Assembly: GCF_963668665.1 (NCBI RefSeq)
Contig: NZ_OY764902.1
Location: 2,618,001 to 2,682,000, forward strand
Source: an uncultured Anaeromusa sp.
GTDB lineage: Bacteria; Bacillota; Negativicutes; Anaeromusales; Anaeromusaceae
Reading direction: 5' to 3'
Length of the DNA stretch: 64,000 bases
The position numbers and the translations under genes were made by a program. Of the stretch, positions 15,338-25,100 are shown piece after piece; the first letter of the stretch is position 1, and the number at the start of each line of letters is the position of its first letter. The notes beneath the pieces are model-generated. The model did not search any database, was not told where the DNA came from, and saw nothing but the letters and a program-made list of their open reading frames with translations.

Positions 15338-16237
15338 TTAAAAATAACTGACAACCTCTAATCCCTTGCAAGAGAGTTTTTCTTTTATCCCCTGTAATTC
15401 TTCATCCGTTGGCGTTGTGAAGTTGGTAAATGGAAGGCCGAGGGCTTCCATTTTTTCTTTTCCCAGCGTGTGATAGGGGAGAATTTCGATTTTTCGTATC
15501 CGCGTTTGCTGAAGCAGAAAGAGGCTTAACTGTTCGAGGTTTTCATCGTCAATATTGACTTCGCGAATTGCAGGCATGCGAATGACGATGTTGTCGTTGC
15601 AATAGGAAGCCTCTCGGATGTTTTGCAGGATGGTTGTATTGTCTATTCCGGTGAAGTAGCGATGCTTAGTAGTATCCATTACTTTGAGATCAAAAAAGAT
15701 ATGATCTAGTTTTTGAATAATATCTTTGCAGTTAGTGAAGTTGAATTGAGCGCAGCTTTCGACGGCTGTAGCTATGCCGAGGCTTTGGCATTGGTTTACT
15801 AATGCGCGCAAAGCTTCTTCTTGATAAAATGGTTCTCCCCCGGAAAAAGTGACGCCGCCGCCAGATTCCAGATAAAAAAGAAAGTCTTTTTTTATTTGCT
15901 GCATTAGAAAGCCGATACTCTGACTCTCTCCCATTTTCTGGCGTGCTTTATTGGGGCAGACGGACACGCAGGTAAAGCACTGTTGGCAGAGGGAAGACTT
16001 AAAGCGAACCTGATTTTCTTCCAGGAAAATCGCACCAGAGGGGCAGTGAGAAATACACTGTTGGCAGTAGGTGCATTTGTGGGCTAGAAACATTAATTCT
16101 GGATGCGGGGACCAAGACTCCGGATTTGCGCACCAACGGCAACGAAGAGGGCATCCTTTAAAAAAAACGGTGCTGCGGATGCCATCGCCGTCGTTGACCG
16201 ATAAGCGTTGGATTTGAAAGACGTTACATGCTTTCAT
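15338..16237 (-). CDS. Glycyl radical enzyme activase (radical SAM)
   Basis: The activase abstracts hydrogen from the glycyl residue of its partner using S-adenosylmethionine and a [4Fe-4S] cluster. GCPLRCRWCANPES holds the CxxxCxxC motif. A ferredoxin-like insert follows with CTYCQQCISHCP and CQQCFTCVSVCP, for two further clusters; this insert is typical of activases for non-PFL glycyl radical enzymes. FSGGEP is the SAM-binding Gly-Gly-Glu. ATG 16237 is preferred; an upstream TTG at 16252 is possible. Either way the start overlaps the end of the glycyl radical enzyme gene, so translation is coupled. Length 299 residues is normal. Confidence 0.93.
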   Translation of the reverse strand: MKACNVFQIQRLSVNDGDGIRSTVFFKGCPLRCRWCANPESWSPHPELMFLAHKCTYCQQCISHCPSGAIFLEENQVRFKSSLCQQCFTCVSVCPNKARQKMGESQSIGFLMQQIKKDFLFYLESGGGVTFSGGEPFYQEEALRALVNQCQSLGIATAVESCAQFNFTNCKDIIQKLDHIFFDLKVMDTTKHRYFTGIDNTTILQNIREASYCNDNIVIRMPAIREVNIDDENLEQLSLFLLQQTRIRKIEILPYHTLGKEKMEALGLPFTNFTTPTDEELQGIKEKLSCKGLEVVSYF

Positions 16238-18590
16238 AAGTGGTTCGCTCAATGATAGCGTCTTGGGCTTTGCGAGAAAGATTTACGAATTGTGTGCTGT
16301 AGCCGGCAACACGTACAAGCAAGTCGCGATAGTTTTCCGGGTGCTCCTGAGCGCTGCGTAGAATCTCCGGAGAAATGACATTGAACTGAATATGAAAAGC
16401 CCCCAGCGAAAAATACGCGCGGATTAGGGAGGCCAGGTTGTTGAGGCCACGATTCGTCTCTAACAGTGTTGGCGAGAGTTTGACATTGACGAGTGTTCCG
16501 CCGCTGTGAATGTCATGGTTGATTTTTGCTGCTGAGCGCATGGCGGCGGTTGGGCTGATTATGTCGGTGCCTGCATGCGGCGAGACGCCTTCGGTAAGGG
16601 GCGTGCCTGCTTTGCGTCCTTCCGGCGTTGCGCCGACAACCGAGCCGGCAGGGATGTAGTTGGAAATACCCATAAATGCGGAGTTGAATTTAGCTCCGAA
16701 AATATCGGTGTATTGCGTGATTTCTTTATGATAGAAATCGGAAATTTCTGTGGCGAGAGCGTCAACTTCATCTATGTCATTGCCGTATTTGGGACATTGC
16801 AAAGCGGCTTGCCGGAGTGCTTCAAATCCTTCCCAGTCCTGCTCCAGAGCCGCAGCAAAATCTTGCAGTTGATACGCTTGGTCTTCAAAAACAAGCTTGC
16901 GAATGGCCGCTAGGGCATTGGCGCTGTCTGCAAGGCCGATGCCTGTAAGCACAGGACCTAGGCAGTATTTGGCGCCGCCCCGGCTGAGATCGCGGCCTTT
17001 TTTCATGCAGCCGTCCACTAAGAGGGAAAGGTAAGGGCGTGGCACGATTTCAGCATGTACTTTCTGTGCGGTAAGCGAGCCGATGATGCCGACTTTTATC
17101 AAATGAGCCGCTTGGCGAAAGAATAGCGACTTAAAGTCTTCGAAACTGTTACTATTTGCGAGTGTTGTCTCCAATCCCATTTGCTTGCCGTTTATGCGGC
17201 TGATTCCGCCGCTGAGCGTATATTCCATAGCGGCTGCTAAATTAATATTGACGGCGGACGTCCATTCCCCGACTTTGCGAAAATGGGGAACAACGCAGCC
17301 GCAATTACTCCAGTCACGGGCGTCCTCAGGGGAGAGGCCCGCAGCTAAAAGCATTTCCGAGCCGACGCGATCATTGTGGATAGCGGGAAATCCTGTTCCG
17401 CAACGAACCAGTTTGCAAACGGCCTGCAAAAATTCGGGAGGACAATTGGGGTGAATGCGAACGCTAAGCCCTGGTTGATGCGTTTTAACTCGTTCTGTCG
17501 CTTCCAGGCAAAGATAGGAAACTTCGTTGGTGGCATCGCTGCCGTCACGCTTACGTCCGCCTACGGTGAGGTTTTGGAAAGAATTATAGCCAGCAAAAAA
17601 TTGAGCCGTATTGCTGGAAATAGCCCAAACCCACTCGGATAATTTGAGCCAAAGGCATTCGATACACTCCAGCGCTTCTTCCCGGGTGAGGAGACCGGCG
17701 TTTATATCTTTTTCATAGAAAGGATACATATATTGATCGAATCGCCCCAGATTTAAAGCCAGTGAATTCTCCGAAAGGATAGAGCCCAATTGCGTAAACC
17801 ATACGCACTGGATGGCTTCTTTGAAGGTTTGCGGCGGATTTTCAGGTACACGGCGGCAAATGGAGGCGATTTCCTCTAGCTCAAGTCGGCGAGAGGGATC
17901 GGCGGTTGCTGCTGCCAATACGTCGGCTTTTTCCGCATATCGATTAGCGAGCGTGATGATTCCTTCGGATACAATAATGGCGCTGCGGTAAAAATCCATT
18001 TGTTCCAGTTCCTCTGTATCGGTAGGGGAGAGCTTGCTTAGAGCGGCGATCGCTTCTTCACGAAAGCCTCCGAACCCTTTTTGGAAAACAAGATCCTGAT
18101 AATCCGCAGTTATCTCGCCGACGGCGCTGCGCCATTTGGAATCATTGTCGACAATGCCTGTATCGACGAGTACGCGGGCAGTGTCGTCGTCAAGACGGGC
18201 TAAAAAGGTTTCTTCCAGCGACTTTCCTTTCCAATACGGAAAGATAGTATCTCTCAGAGACTTTTTGGCTTCTTGTGAGATCGTATAAGCGTCTTGGGTG
18301 CGTTCGGCAAAGGTATCCATTTCCTGCTCGACCCATTGCCAGGAATATTCCGGGCAAATAATGCCGCTGCGGCGAAATTCGCCGATGCTGCCGACAAGGA
18401 GTTCTCCTTCAAAGATAGCGGGTTCAATGGCGTTGCAGACCGCTCGAAATGCTTTGGCGCGGCGCAAGATAACGGCTTCTCCTTCCGTTTCTTTGTGAGA
18501 GTCTGTAAAAATACGGGCTCGTTCGATGCTAATCGAAGGTGTTGTTTCAATGTACTGCTTTTTTATTTCTGCGATGCGAGGTGTTGTCAT
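16224..18590 (-). CDS. Glycyl radical enzyme of unassigned class
   Basis: The 788-residue protein has the PFL-type barrel. The radical site is RVAGYS with Gly763 near the C-terminus, and the thiyl cysteine is Cys432 in N-C-G-C-V-V-P. Characterised dehydratases and lyases of this superfamily (glycerol, propanediol and hydroxyproline dehydratases, choline lyase, isethionate lyase, hydroxyphenylacetate decarboxylase) have G-C-V-E, with the Glu as general base; here that position (434) is Val. It also lacks the double Cys of pyruvate formate-lyase. The substrate is thus not predictable from the motif. AAAGGAGGAG precedes ATG 18590. It lies in one unit with the GntR regulator upstream and the activase downstream. 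Confidence 0.92.
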   Translation of the reverse strand: MTTPRIAEIKKQYIETTPSISIERARIFTDSHKETEGEAVILRRAKAFRAVCNAIEPAIFEGELLVGSIGEFRRSGIICPEYSWQWVEQEMDTFAERTQDAYTISQEAKKSLRDTIFPYWKGKSLEETFLARLDDDTARVLVDTGIVDNDSKWRSAVGEITADYQDLVFQKGFGGFREEAIAALSKLSPTDTEELEQMDFYRSAIIVSEGIITLANRYAEKADVLAAATADPSRRLELEEIASICRRVPENPPQTFKEAIQCVWFTQLGSILSENSLALNLGRFDQYMYPFYEKDINAGLLTREEALECIECLWLKLSEWVWAISSNTAQFFAGYNSFQNLTVGGRKRDGSDATNEVSYLCLEATERVKTHQPGLSVRIHPNCPPEFLQAVCKLVRCGTGFPAIHNDRVGSEMLLAAGLSPEDARDWSNCGCVVPHFRKVGEWTSAVNINLAAAMEYTLSGGISRINGKQMGLETTLANSNSFEDFKSLFFRQAAHLIKVGIIGSLTAQKVHAEIVPRPYLSLLVDGCMKKGRDLSRGGAKYCLGPVLTGIGLADSANALAAIRKLVFEDQAYQLQDFAAALEQDWEGFEALRQAALQCPKYGNDIDEVDALATEISDFYHKEITQYTDIFGAKFNSAFMGISNYIPAGSVVGATPEGRKAGTPLTEGVSPHAGTDIISPTAAMRSAAKINHDIHSGGTLVNVKLSPTLLETNRGLNNLASLIRAYFSLGAFHIQFNVISPEILRSAQEHPENYRDLLVRVAGYSTQFVNLSRKAQDAIIERTTYESM

Positions 18591-18617
18591 GAGAGGCTCC
18601 TCCTTTAGACAGTTGTA

Positions 18618-19286
18618 TTATTCATGTTGCTTTAGATACTCTACTAACAGTTTGCAAGCTTTATTCATATGCTTTTTTAGAACTTGTTTGGCCTTGCGAA
18701 CGTCTCTTTCGCGGCAAGCGGCAAGGAGCTCGGTATGTTCTGCATGCGAAAAGTCCTTAAAATCCATTTTGTCGAGATAGAAAACCAGATACCGTGCGAC
18801 GTTGTTATGCAGCAGATGAATCATATCCAGAAGGCGCAGGTTGCCAGCCGGTTCATAAAGATATTCATGAAAGAGGGAATTGATTTCGTTGTAACGAGCC
18901 GGATCGTGGCAGGACGCTTCTTCTTCCAGAATTTTTTCCGCTCGCAGAAAGTCTTCTTCTTTCAGTTTGGGAATGGAAAGTGCGAGGATACCGGTTTCCA
19001 GCATCATACGAATCTCATAGATTTCAAGGGCTTCTTCCGCGGTCAGGCGCATGACTTCCGCTCCATGATTCGGCAGGAAGCGGACCAGTTTTTCTCCTTC
19101 CAAAATTTTTAAAGCTTCACGCAAAGCGCTGATACTCACGCCAAACTGTTGCGCAAGTAGTTCTTGACGCAAAGGCTCGCCAGCGTGAATTTCGCCGATT
19201 AGGATTTGTTTGCGCAAATGGTTGCTAATGCTTTCCGGGATGGTGATTCTCTTGGTTTTGGTTAAGCTTTTTGATGTGCTCTTCAT
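18618..19286 (-). CDS. GntR/FCD-family transcriptional regulator
   Basis: The N-terminal winged helix (SISNHLRKQILIGEIHAGEPL, then QQFGVSISALREALKILEGEKLV) is typical of GntR regulators, and the all-helical C-terminal half (EIRMMLETGILAL, N-x-x-F-H) is an FCD ligand domain, which usually binds a carboxylic acid near a metal site. ATG 19286 is chosen; a TTG at 19325 would add 13 residues, and neither has a good ribosome site. The gene ends 27 bases before the glycyl radical enzyme, so it is probably the first gene of that operon, and it diverges from the M20 peptidase gene. It likely controls both units in response to the pathway substrate. Confidence 0.88.
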   Translation of the reverse strand: MKSTSKSLTKTKRITIPESISNHLRKQILIGEIHAGEPLRQELLAQQFGVSISALREALKILEGEKLVRFLPNHGAEVMRLTAEEALEIYEIRMMLETGILALSIPKLKEEDFLRAEKILEEEASCHDPARYNEINSLFHEYLYEPAGNLRLLDMIHLLHNNVARYLVFYLDKMDFKDFSHAEHTELLAACRERDVRKAKQVLKKHMNKACKLLVEYLKQHE

Positions 19287-19335
19287 GGAATTAAATATAG
19301 CACCTATTTCAAAACTTGCAAACAATGTTTCGAAA

Positions 19336-19348
19336 GTATACAGGATAC
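19336..19348. promoter_or_regulatory. Candidate operator of the GntR/FCD regulator
   Basis: GTAT-ACAGG-ATAC is an inverted repeat of the size bound by FCD regulators. It lies between the divergent genes, 25-37 bases upstream of the promoter read to the right and about 50 bases upstream of the regulator's own ATG. Confidence 0.4.
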
Positions 19349-19372
19349 AATCGTAAATTTTGAAGAAATTAA

Positions 19373-19401
19373 TTGACAGTGATAGGGGAATGATTTACTC
19401 T
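19373..19401 (+). promoter_or_regulatory. Promoter toward the M20 peptidase operon
   Basis: TTGACA (19373-19378) is separated by 17 bases from TACTCT (19396-19401). The distance to the M20 start (134 bases) leaves a leader that contains a terminator hairpin. Confidence 0.55.
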
Positions 19402-19450
19402 AAATCCAAGAAAGAACTCCGCTTTCTAATTCCATAAAACACCGGCAGCG

Positions 19451-19492
19451 CTGCTTTCCTCTTCTGCAAAGAAGAGAGAAGGCAGTTTTTTT
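19451..19492 (+). terminator. Terminator hairpin in the leader of the M20 operon (possible attenuator)
   Basis: CTGCTTTCCTCTTCT pairs with AGAAGAGAGAAGGCAG with one bulge and a GCAA loop, followed by seven T residues. It lies between the promoter at 19373 and the start at 19535. A terminator placed there can act as an attenuator, but I see no known riboswitch fold or leader peptide before it. Confidence 0.65.
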
Positions 19493-19534
19493 ATGGCTTG
19501 TTTGCCTAAGAAATTCATAGGGGGAAAACATTAT

Positions 19535-20689
19535 ATGAAAGAAAACAAAGCAGCGTACCAGGTCGTTGACGAGTGCAAAAAAGAGATGATTCACCTTTGG
19601 GAAGAGCTTGTTACTATGGAAAGCGGACTTTTTTGCAAAACCGAAACCGATGCGATAAGTAGACGCATTGCCTCATTTATAGAAAAGATTGGCGGCAGAA
19701 CCAGGGGCATTAGCATGGATGATGCCCCGGATGTGCTCATCGGAGAATTTGGAGATATGACGCAGCCTTTTGTTGTTTTAACAGGGCATATGGATACGAT
19801 TTTTAAAAAAGGAACTCCAGAAGAACGGCCATTCCGAATCGAAGACGGCAAAGCCTTTGGTCCAGGCGTCTTGGATATGAAAGGCGGCATTGTCATTCTT
19901 CTATACGCGTTATTGGCTTTGCAAAAAATCGGCTATAAAAAGTATCCGATAAAAGTAATCCTTGTTGGCGATGAAGAGGTGGGGCACCAAAAAAGCTCAG
20001 CCATTTCAGCTATACAAAAGGAAGCGGTTGGCGCAAAAGCAGCCTTTAATTTTGAGACAGGTTTTGTCGATGGGGGCATTGTTGTAAAACGCAAAGGACT
20101 GTATCAATTTATGGTAGAGGTTTTCGGAAAAGGAGCGCATGTTGGAAATGACCCGGAAAATGGGCGAAGTGCGATCAAGGAGATTGCCTATAAGGTTCTC
20201 GACATAGAAGCGCTAACCGATTGGCAACAAGGAAATACCTTTAATGTTGGCTGGATTGAAGGGGGAACGGTTCCTAACGCAACTCCGGCGTATGCAAAGA
20301 TTGTCTGTGATCTGCGTTGCGAGAATCCGGATACGCTGCCCCAAATAAAGCAATCGATTGAGGAAGTAGTAAAGAAAACCTATGTGGAGGGAACTTCTAC
20401 AAAGCTAACTCCGCTTATTGAAGCGAAAGCGATGAAGAAACTAGATGCATCGATGGAACTGTTTGAGTGCGTGAAGAAAATCAGTGAACAGGAAGGTTTT
20501 GGAACGTTATATCCTAAGGAAGTCGGCGGCGTATCCGACTCGGCGTATTTCACTGACCTTGGGATTCCTACTCTTTGCGCGATGGGAGTGCAGGGGGGGC
20601 GCAATCATACGATTGAAGAATTTGCGATTGTAGAGACTTTATTTAGTCGCACCAAATTGCTATGCGCCGTATTGCTTGCTCTGGCATAA
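19535..20689 (+). CDS. M20-family metallopeptidase
   Basis: M20 enzymes are two-zinc hydrolases that remove N-acyl groups or cleave dipeptide-like bonds. Visible ligands and motifs: GHMDTIF (first His and Asp), GPGVLDMKGGI with the bridging Asp, GDEEVGHQ with the general-base Glu, and the late His in QGGRNHTIEE. The order fits the CPDG2 (glutamate carboxypeptidase) and ArgE-like branch. ATG 19535 is preferred, since AGGGGGA lies eight to ten bases upstream and an earlier ATG at 19493 would start inside the terminator tail. Length 384 residues. It leads an operon with the yjiH/yjiG pair, as the isoaspartyl dipeptidase gene accompanies yjiH-yjiG in Escherichia coli. It probably releases the substrate used by the locus. 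Confidence 0.88.
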   Translation: MKENKAAYQVVDECKKEMIHLWEELVTMESGLFCKTETDAISRRIASFIEKIGGRTRGISMDDAPDVLIGEFGDMTQPFVVLTGHMDTIFKKGTPEERPFRIEDGKAFGPGVLDMKGGIVILLYALLALQKIGYKKYPIKVILVGDEEVGHQKSSAISAIQKEAVGAKAAFNFETGFVDGGIVVKRKGLYQFMVEVFGKGAHVGNDPENGRSAIKEIAYKVLDIEALTDWQQGNTFNVGWIEGGTVPNATPAYAKIVCDLRCENPDTLPQIKQSIEEVVKKTYVEGTSTKLTPLIEAKAMKKLDASMELFECVKKISEQEGFGTLYPKEVGGVSDSAYFTDLGIPTLCAMGVQGGRNHTIEEFAIVETLFSRTKLLCAVLLALA

Positions 20690-20713
20690 ATAACAAAAAA
20701 ATTAGGGGGAATT

Positions 20714-21370
20714 ATGATGATGGATTTTGAACATAAGCTGACTTGGCGCGGATGGTTGTCGTTTGTTTTTATTGTAATTTCGTTCTCCGGAATTGTTGCC
20801 GGTCATCCTGTATTGGGGGCCATGGATTTTCAAAACCTGATTGGAGGTTTTGGCAAGATTGGCGCGGCGGATAGTTTTGTTGGCAAAGGCGGTACAGGGG
20901 CGCGAGACGGCTTTATGTTTGGTTTGACGCTGATTCCAACGGTAATGTTCGCTCTTGGCATGATCCGCGTTGTAGAATCTCAAGGCGCTCTTTTAGCGGC
21001 GGAAAAATTGATTCGCCCAGTTCTTCGTCCGCTCATGGGATTGCCAGGAGTTACAGGCCTTGCTATTGTCAGCAGCATGACCAGTACGGATGTCGGCGCG
21101 GCTATGACGAAGCAATTATACGAAGAAGGGCAATTGACCGATAAGGAACGCAGCATTTTTGTGGCTTATCAATATGCCGCTTCCGGTGTTATAACCAACA
21201 CCTTCGATTGCGGAGCGCCGCTTCTTTCTATTGCGGTGCTGCCCATCGGCCTTATCCTGGCTGTGGAGATTTTCGTGAAAATTGTAGGCGCCAATGTAGT
21301 GCGGTTTTATTTGAAGTGGCAAGATGAAAAAGAACTTGTTTCTGAATCGGTACAGGTTAAGTCTGCTTGA
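20714..21370 (+). CDS. yjiH: YjiH-like membrane protein (nucleoside-recognition/Gate domain)
   Basis: A hydrophobic 218-residue inner-membrane protein with about five membrane segments and the Gate-type pattern seen in SpmA, YjiH and nucleoside transporters (LIPTVMFALGMIRVVES, then SSMTSTDVGAAM). It ends 21 bases before the YjiG-like gene. In Escherichia coli yjiH and yjiG form the same pair beside a dipeptidase gene. The two halves are thought to make one membrane complex; transport of a dipeptide, amino acid or acylated amino acid is inference from neighbours. Three ATG codons in a row open the frame; the ribosome site TAGGGGGAA suits the second or third. Confidence 0.8.
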   Translation: MMMDFEHKLTWRGWLSFVFIVISFSGIVAGHPVLGAMDFQNLIGGFGKIGAADSFVGKGGTGARDGFMFGLTLIPTVMFALGMIRVVESQGALLAAEKLIRPVLRPLMGLPGVTGLAIVSSMTSTDVGAAMTKQLYEEGQLTDKERSIFVAYQYAASGVITNTFDCGAPLLSIAVLPIGLILAVEIFVKIVGANVVRFYLKWQDEKELVSESVQVKSA

Positions 21371-21391
21371 TAAGGAAAGGGGACGGTAATA

Positions 21392-21880
21392 ATGGACAAT
21401 ACAATAGGCGCCGCTAAGAGAACGATGTTGGAAGAATTTATTTTTGGGGCGAAAAATGGATTCTATTTAGGGGTCGAGCGGATCTTGCCTGCTATGATCT
21501 TGGCCTATGTTATTATTTTATTTTTGAAAATGACCGGCTTGATGGCTGTTATAGGGCAAGCTATTTCACCAGTTATGGCGTTGTTCGGACTGCCGGGAGA
21601 AGCTGTTATCGCCCTAGTGTCTGCTTTTTTTGCAAAAGCGGCCGGAGCGGCCACTGCGGCGACTTTATATGCAGACGGCGTGATTACCGCGGCGCAAGCA
21701 ACCATTCTCTTTCCGGCCACGATTACCATGGGGACGCTTATGGGCCATTTTGTTCGCTGTGTAGTTACCGCCGGGACAAACGCCCGGCATCACGCCTTGA
21801 TGATTGCAATTCCAGTTATTGACGCCATGATTTCTATGCTGTTAATGAGGTTCCTATTGTCTGTAATGGGTATTGCATAA
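21392..21880 (+). CDS. yjiG: YjiG-like membrane protein (nucleoside-recognition/Gate domain)
   Basis: The 162-residue protein has four hydrophobic segments and conserved features of the SpmB/YjiG half: FIFGAKNGFYLGVERILPAMIL near the start, then FGLPGEAVIALVSAFFAKAAG and MGHFVRCVVTAGTN. Its length agrees with YjiG of about 150 residues. The ribosome site is AAGGGGACGG. It is the last gene of the M20-yjiH-yjiG operon and is followed by a terminator. Partner: the YjiH-like protein just upstream. Confidence 0.8.
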   Translation: MDNTIGAAKRTMLEEFIFGAKNGFYLGVERILPAMILAYVIILFLKMTGLMAVIGQAISPVMALFGLPGEAVIALVSAFFAKAAGAATAATLYADGVITAAQATILFPATITMGTLMGHFVRCVVTAGTNARHHALMIAIPVIDAMISMLLMRFLLSVMGIA

Positions 21881-21909
21881 GAATTTAAAAATACGGTAAT
21901 ACCTTAAAG

Positions 21910-21951
21910 AAACCTGCTAATACTTACGGACAGTAAGGATTAGCAGGTTTT
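21910..21951 (+). terminator. Intrinsic terminator after yjiG
   Basis: AAACCTGCTAAT pairs with ATTAGCAGGTTT around an inner CTTAC/GTAAG arm; TTTT follows. Confidence 0.85.
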
Positions 21952-22139
21952 GCAGTAGGGGAACGGGTTTAAAAGGAAGTGTTTCATTTTTTTGGAAATT
22001 GTGCAGGAATATGTAATTTATATGCAGTAATAGATTTCTTTATAGATAAAGCTAGTGGTGAGTTGCCATTGCATGCAAAAGGTTTGTTAAAAATAAGACG
22101 CAATATGTTGGAATTAGGCAGAAGACAGGGGGGGATAAG

Positions 22140-25100
22140 ATGAATGTGAGCAAGAGGAAACGGACTATTATAATCAGTGCGGGCGTGGCGCTGGTGTTAA
22201 ACTTTGCGTCACCAGCCGGTGCAGAAATCAAAACTGAATTTGATAGCTTTTCGTTGTTCGACATAGACTGTGCGCCTCTTCATGATTCAAATGATCCCCT
22301 CAAGGGTAGTCCGCGTACGATTGTTGAAAAGGCGGTCGATTATTGGAATACGCTGACTAAGCACAGCCTGGACATGCAAATTCGCTATGGAGAGTTCAAT
22401 GTCAATGCGCCATACACTGGCTTTAGCGGGCAGCTTGCAGGAAAAGAAATGATTGCTTTTAACATGTATTACGACAATCTAGTCTACAGCAACATTGATT
22501 ACAGTTTTTCCTACAAAATGCCTGGGCAGATCCTGCATGGCAGCGGTATAGATTTTTTCTCGCTTACGACGCATGAAATCGGTCATAGCATGGGGATTAA
22601 ACTGGATCGCGATGACGATAGGATTTACCCCAAAGTAGGCTCAAAATGGGGCGATTTAATAAGAGACACCGAAGGCAACGGTATCAACGGCTTGTGGATA
22701 TCCGCCACTCCTGATCCAAAAGGAACCGAAACTTTTACCGACAAAATTTCTCGAGGTGTTAAATACGTCTTTACCGGTTCGTCTGCCGCTGCGGTATATG
22801 GGGACGTCTGGATGGGCGGAGTTAAAAAGGCTGTAGACCTTCCCGTTGAAGCAACCTATCAATTTAAAAAATCAAATAAGGATAATTTGTTTTATTGGGG
22901 TTCGTCCTTGGTGCATCCTTATACGCGGTTTGGCAACATGAATGCCATGATCGAATCCTCAAAACGCCCGTTTTTTAATGAAGCGGAATTGGCTGTTTTT
23001 CGTGATTTGGGGCAACCCGTAGACATAGAGGGGCAATTTGGTCACTCTGTATATACGGACGGTAATACGGCGACCAACAGTGACGTTTTTAGTAGTACTA
23101 ACAAGTATGGTATTGGGCTGCATATTGTCGGCGATCATAATGTTATTACCCAGAAGGGGAATTTAGACGCCGGCGGGAGCGCAGGCGCAGGTATACGGAT
23201 AGAAGGAATAGATAATAAAGTTTTGATTTCTGAAGGGACGAAAGTAGCAGCGAATGGCGAAGGAGGCTATGGCGTACTTATTTCGCATGGAGACGGCGCT
23301 CAACTAGTCAATTGTGGCACTATTGAGGCGATCGGCCCAAACGGTGTCGGCGTTTATTTAAACTCTGGCACCTGGAGTGATGACTACTGGACTGTGACGA
23401 ACGGTAAAGCAAGACAGTTTGATAATACTGGCAGTATTAATGCCGGAAGTAATGAGGCTATTCGCTTAGCGGGATCTATTAACGACATAACTGTCAATTT
23501 TATGAACGGGTCCCGCGTCAACGGCCACATTACGGCAGAAACCGGCAGCAAGGGCGCTCTTGTTTTTGGCAAAAAAGCCTATGCAGACGGAACTGCTTCA
23601 GCCGAACTCGATCCTGAAGCCGTCATGTTTATGCATGGTGATATCAGTGGCAGCAGCGGGATTACGATGAATGTTTTGGCAGGCAAGCTTACGTACACGG
23701 GGACGGCTAGTGTTGCTGACGCAACGGTAGCTGCCGGCGCCGGACTGTTCGGCAATGCTGCTTATAACCTGCCAAACCTCACCAATCATGGCACACTTTC
23801 GCCGGGGGTTGTATCTTCGGGGGCTTCTGGTGAATTAGCTATAAACGGGAATCTTGTCAGCGACGGAAAATTAGGAGTAGCGGCTTATGGTGATAACGTC
23901 AGCAAAATTAGCGTATCCGGTCATGCGTCAGTTGCCGGAAGCAAAGTTGTCATGACGCCGGGCAGTCTGTATCTTCCGGGGAAATCGTATGACATTCTGG
24001 AGGCTAGGGGCGCTGTTACCGGCATTATTCAGGGGGGCGCTTTAACAGGCTTGCTGGATGCTGAAACTGCCAGTGATGGCAGCAAAATAACCGTGACCAC
24101 CGTGAGGGCTGATAATTTGGGAATAAGAAACGTCCAACAGCAACAGCTATATTTGTTGCTGCAAGATATGTATAATAGTACCCAATCTCAGGAGATGGCG
24201 AAGGTCTTCAGTTTAGATGCTGAGAATACTAAGCAAGCTTTTAACGAGATTGCTGGTGGCGGACAGTTAGGAATGGCCGCTTTGACGCAAAGAAGCACTA
24301 TGGCGGGACAGGCTATTGATTCCAGAATGCTTTATGCACGGAATAAGTATGTTTTGGGGGCAACCGCAAAATATTCAGGAGAAGAGGAAAAAATGCTTAT
24401 TCCTAGTGAAGTAATTTCATTTGCTGACCCGGCCGAGGGACGCTGGTGGTTTAAATTAGGCAAGAGCTGGAATCAACTCGGGGACAACTACAACAATCAC
24501 AGCAGCAGCGTTATTTGGGGCTTGGATACCAAGGTGAATGCAAACTGGACCAAGGGGTTGTTTTTCGCTTATGGCAAGAACAATGCTGCAGGCAGCAACA
24601 GTAAAACAGACAATCGGGATTTTCGCTGCGGCCTTTACACAGGCTATCATAAAGAGGCCAAAGCCTGGAATTTGTATGCTGATTATGGATTGCAGCATAA
24701 TACAGCCGTCCGTTATTTGCCTATCTTAGGCTTAAAAACTGACAGCCATTATCACAGCAAAACTCTCGAATTGGGCGGAGAATATAAATACGACCTGGAT
24801 TACAATACGGAACGGATCTGGCACGCAAGCCCCTACGTCAAAATGCAGGCGGTCAGGTATATGCAAGAAGGTTACCAGGAAAAAGGGGCAGGCGTATTTG
24901 ACCAGCGAGTAAGTTCTATGCAGAGTAACTACATCGCCGGTCAGGCAGGCATTGAATTATCCCAGCAGAATAAGCAAGGAGGCGTAACGTTGAAAGCGGG
25001 CTATAAACATGTCTTTACTGGTGATGATCCCGCCGTGACGGTTGCGTTTACAGGTGCTGACGCTGCGCTTGCGGTGGCAGGGCCGCATATGGATCGAAAT

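Noticed and set aside
14264..15341. Target-site duplication around the IS30 element
   Set aside because: The bases just outside the terminal repeats do not match for two or more positions in a convincing way.
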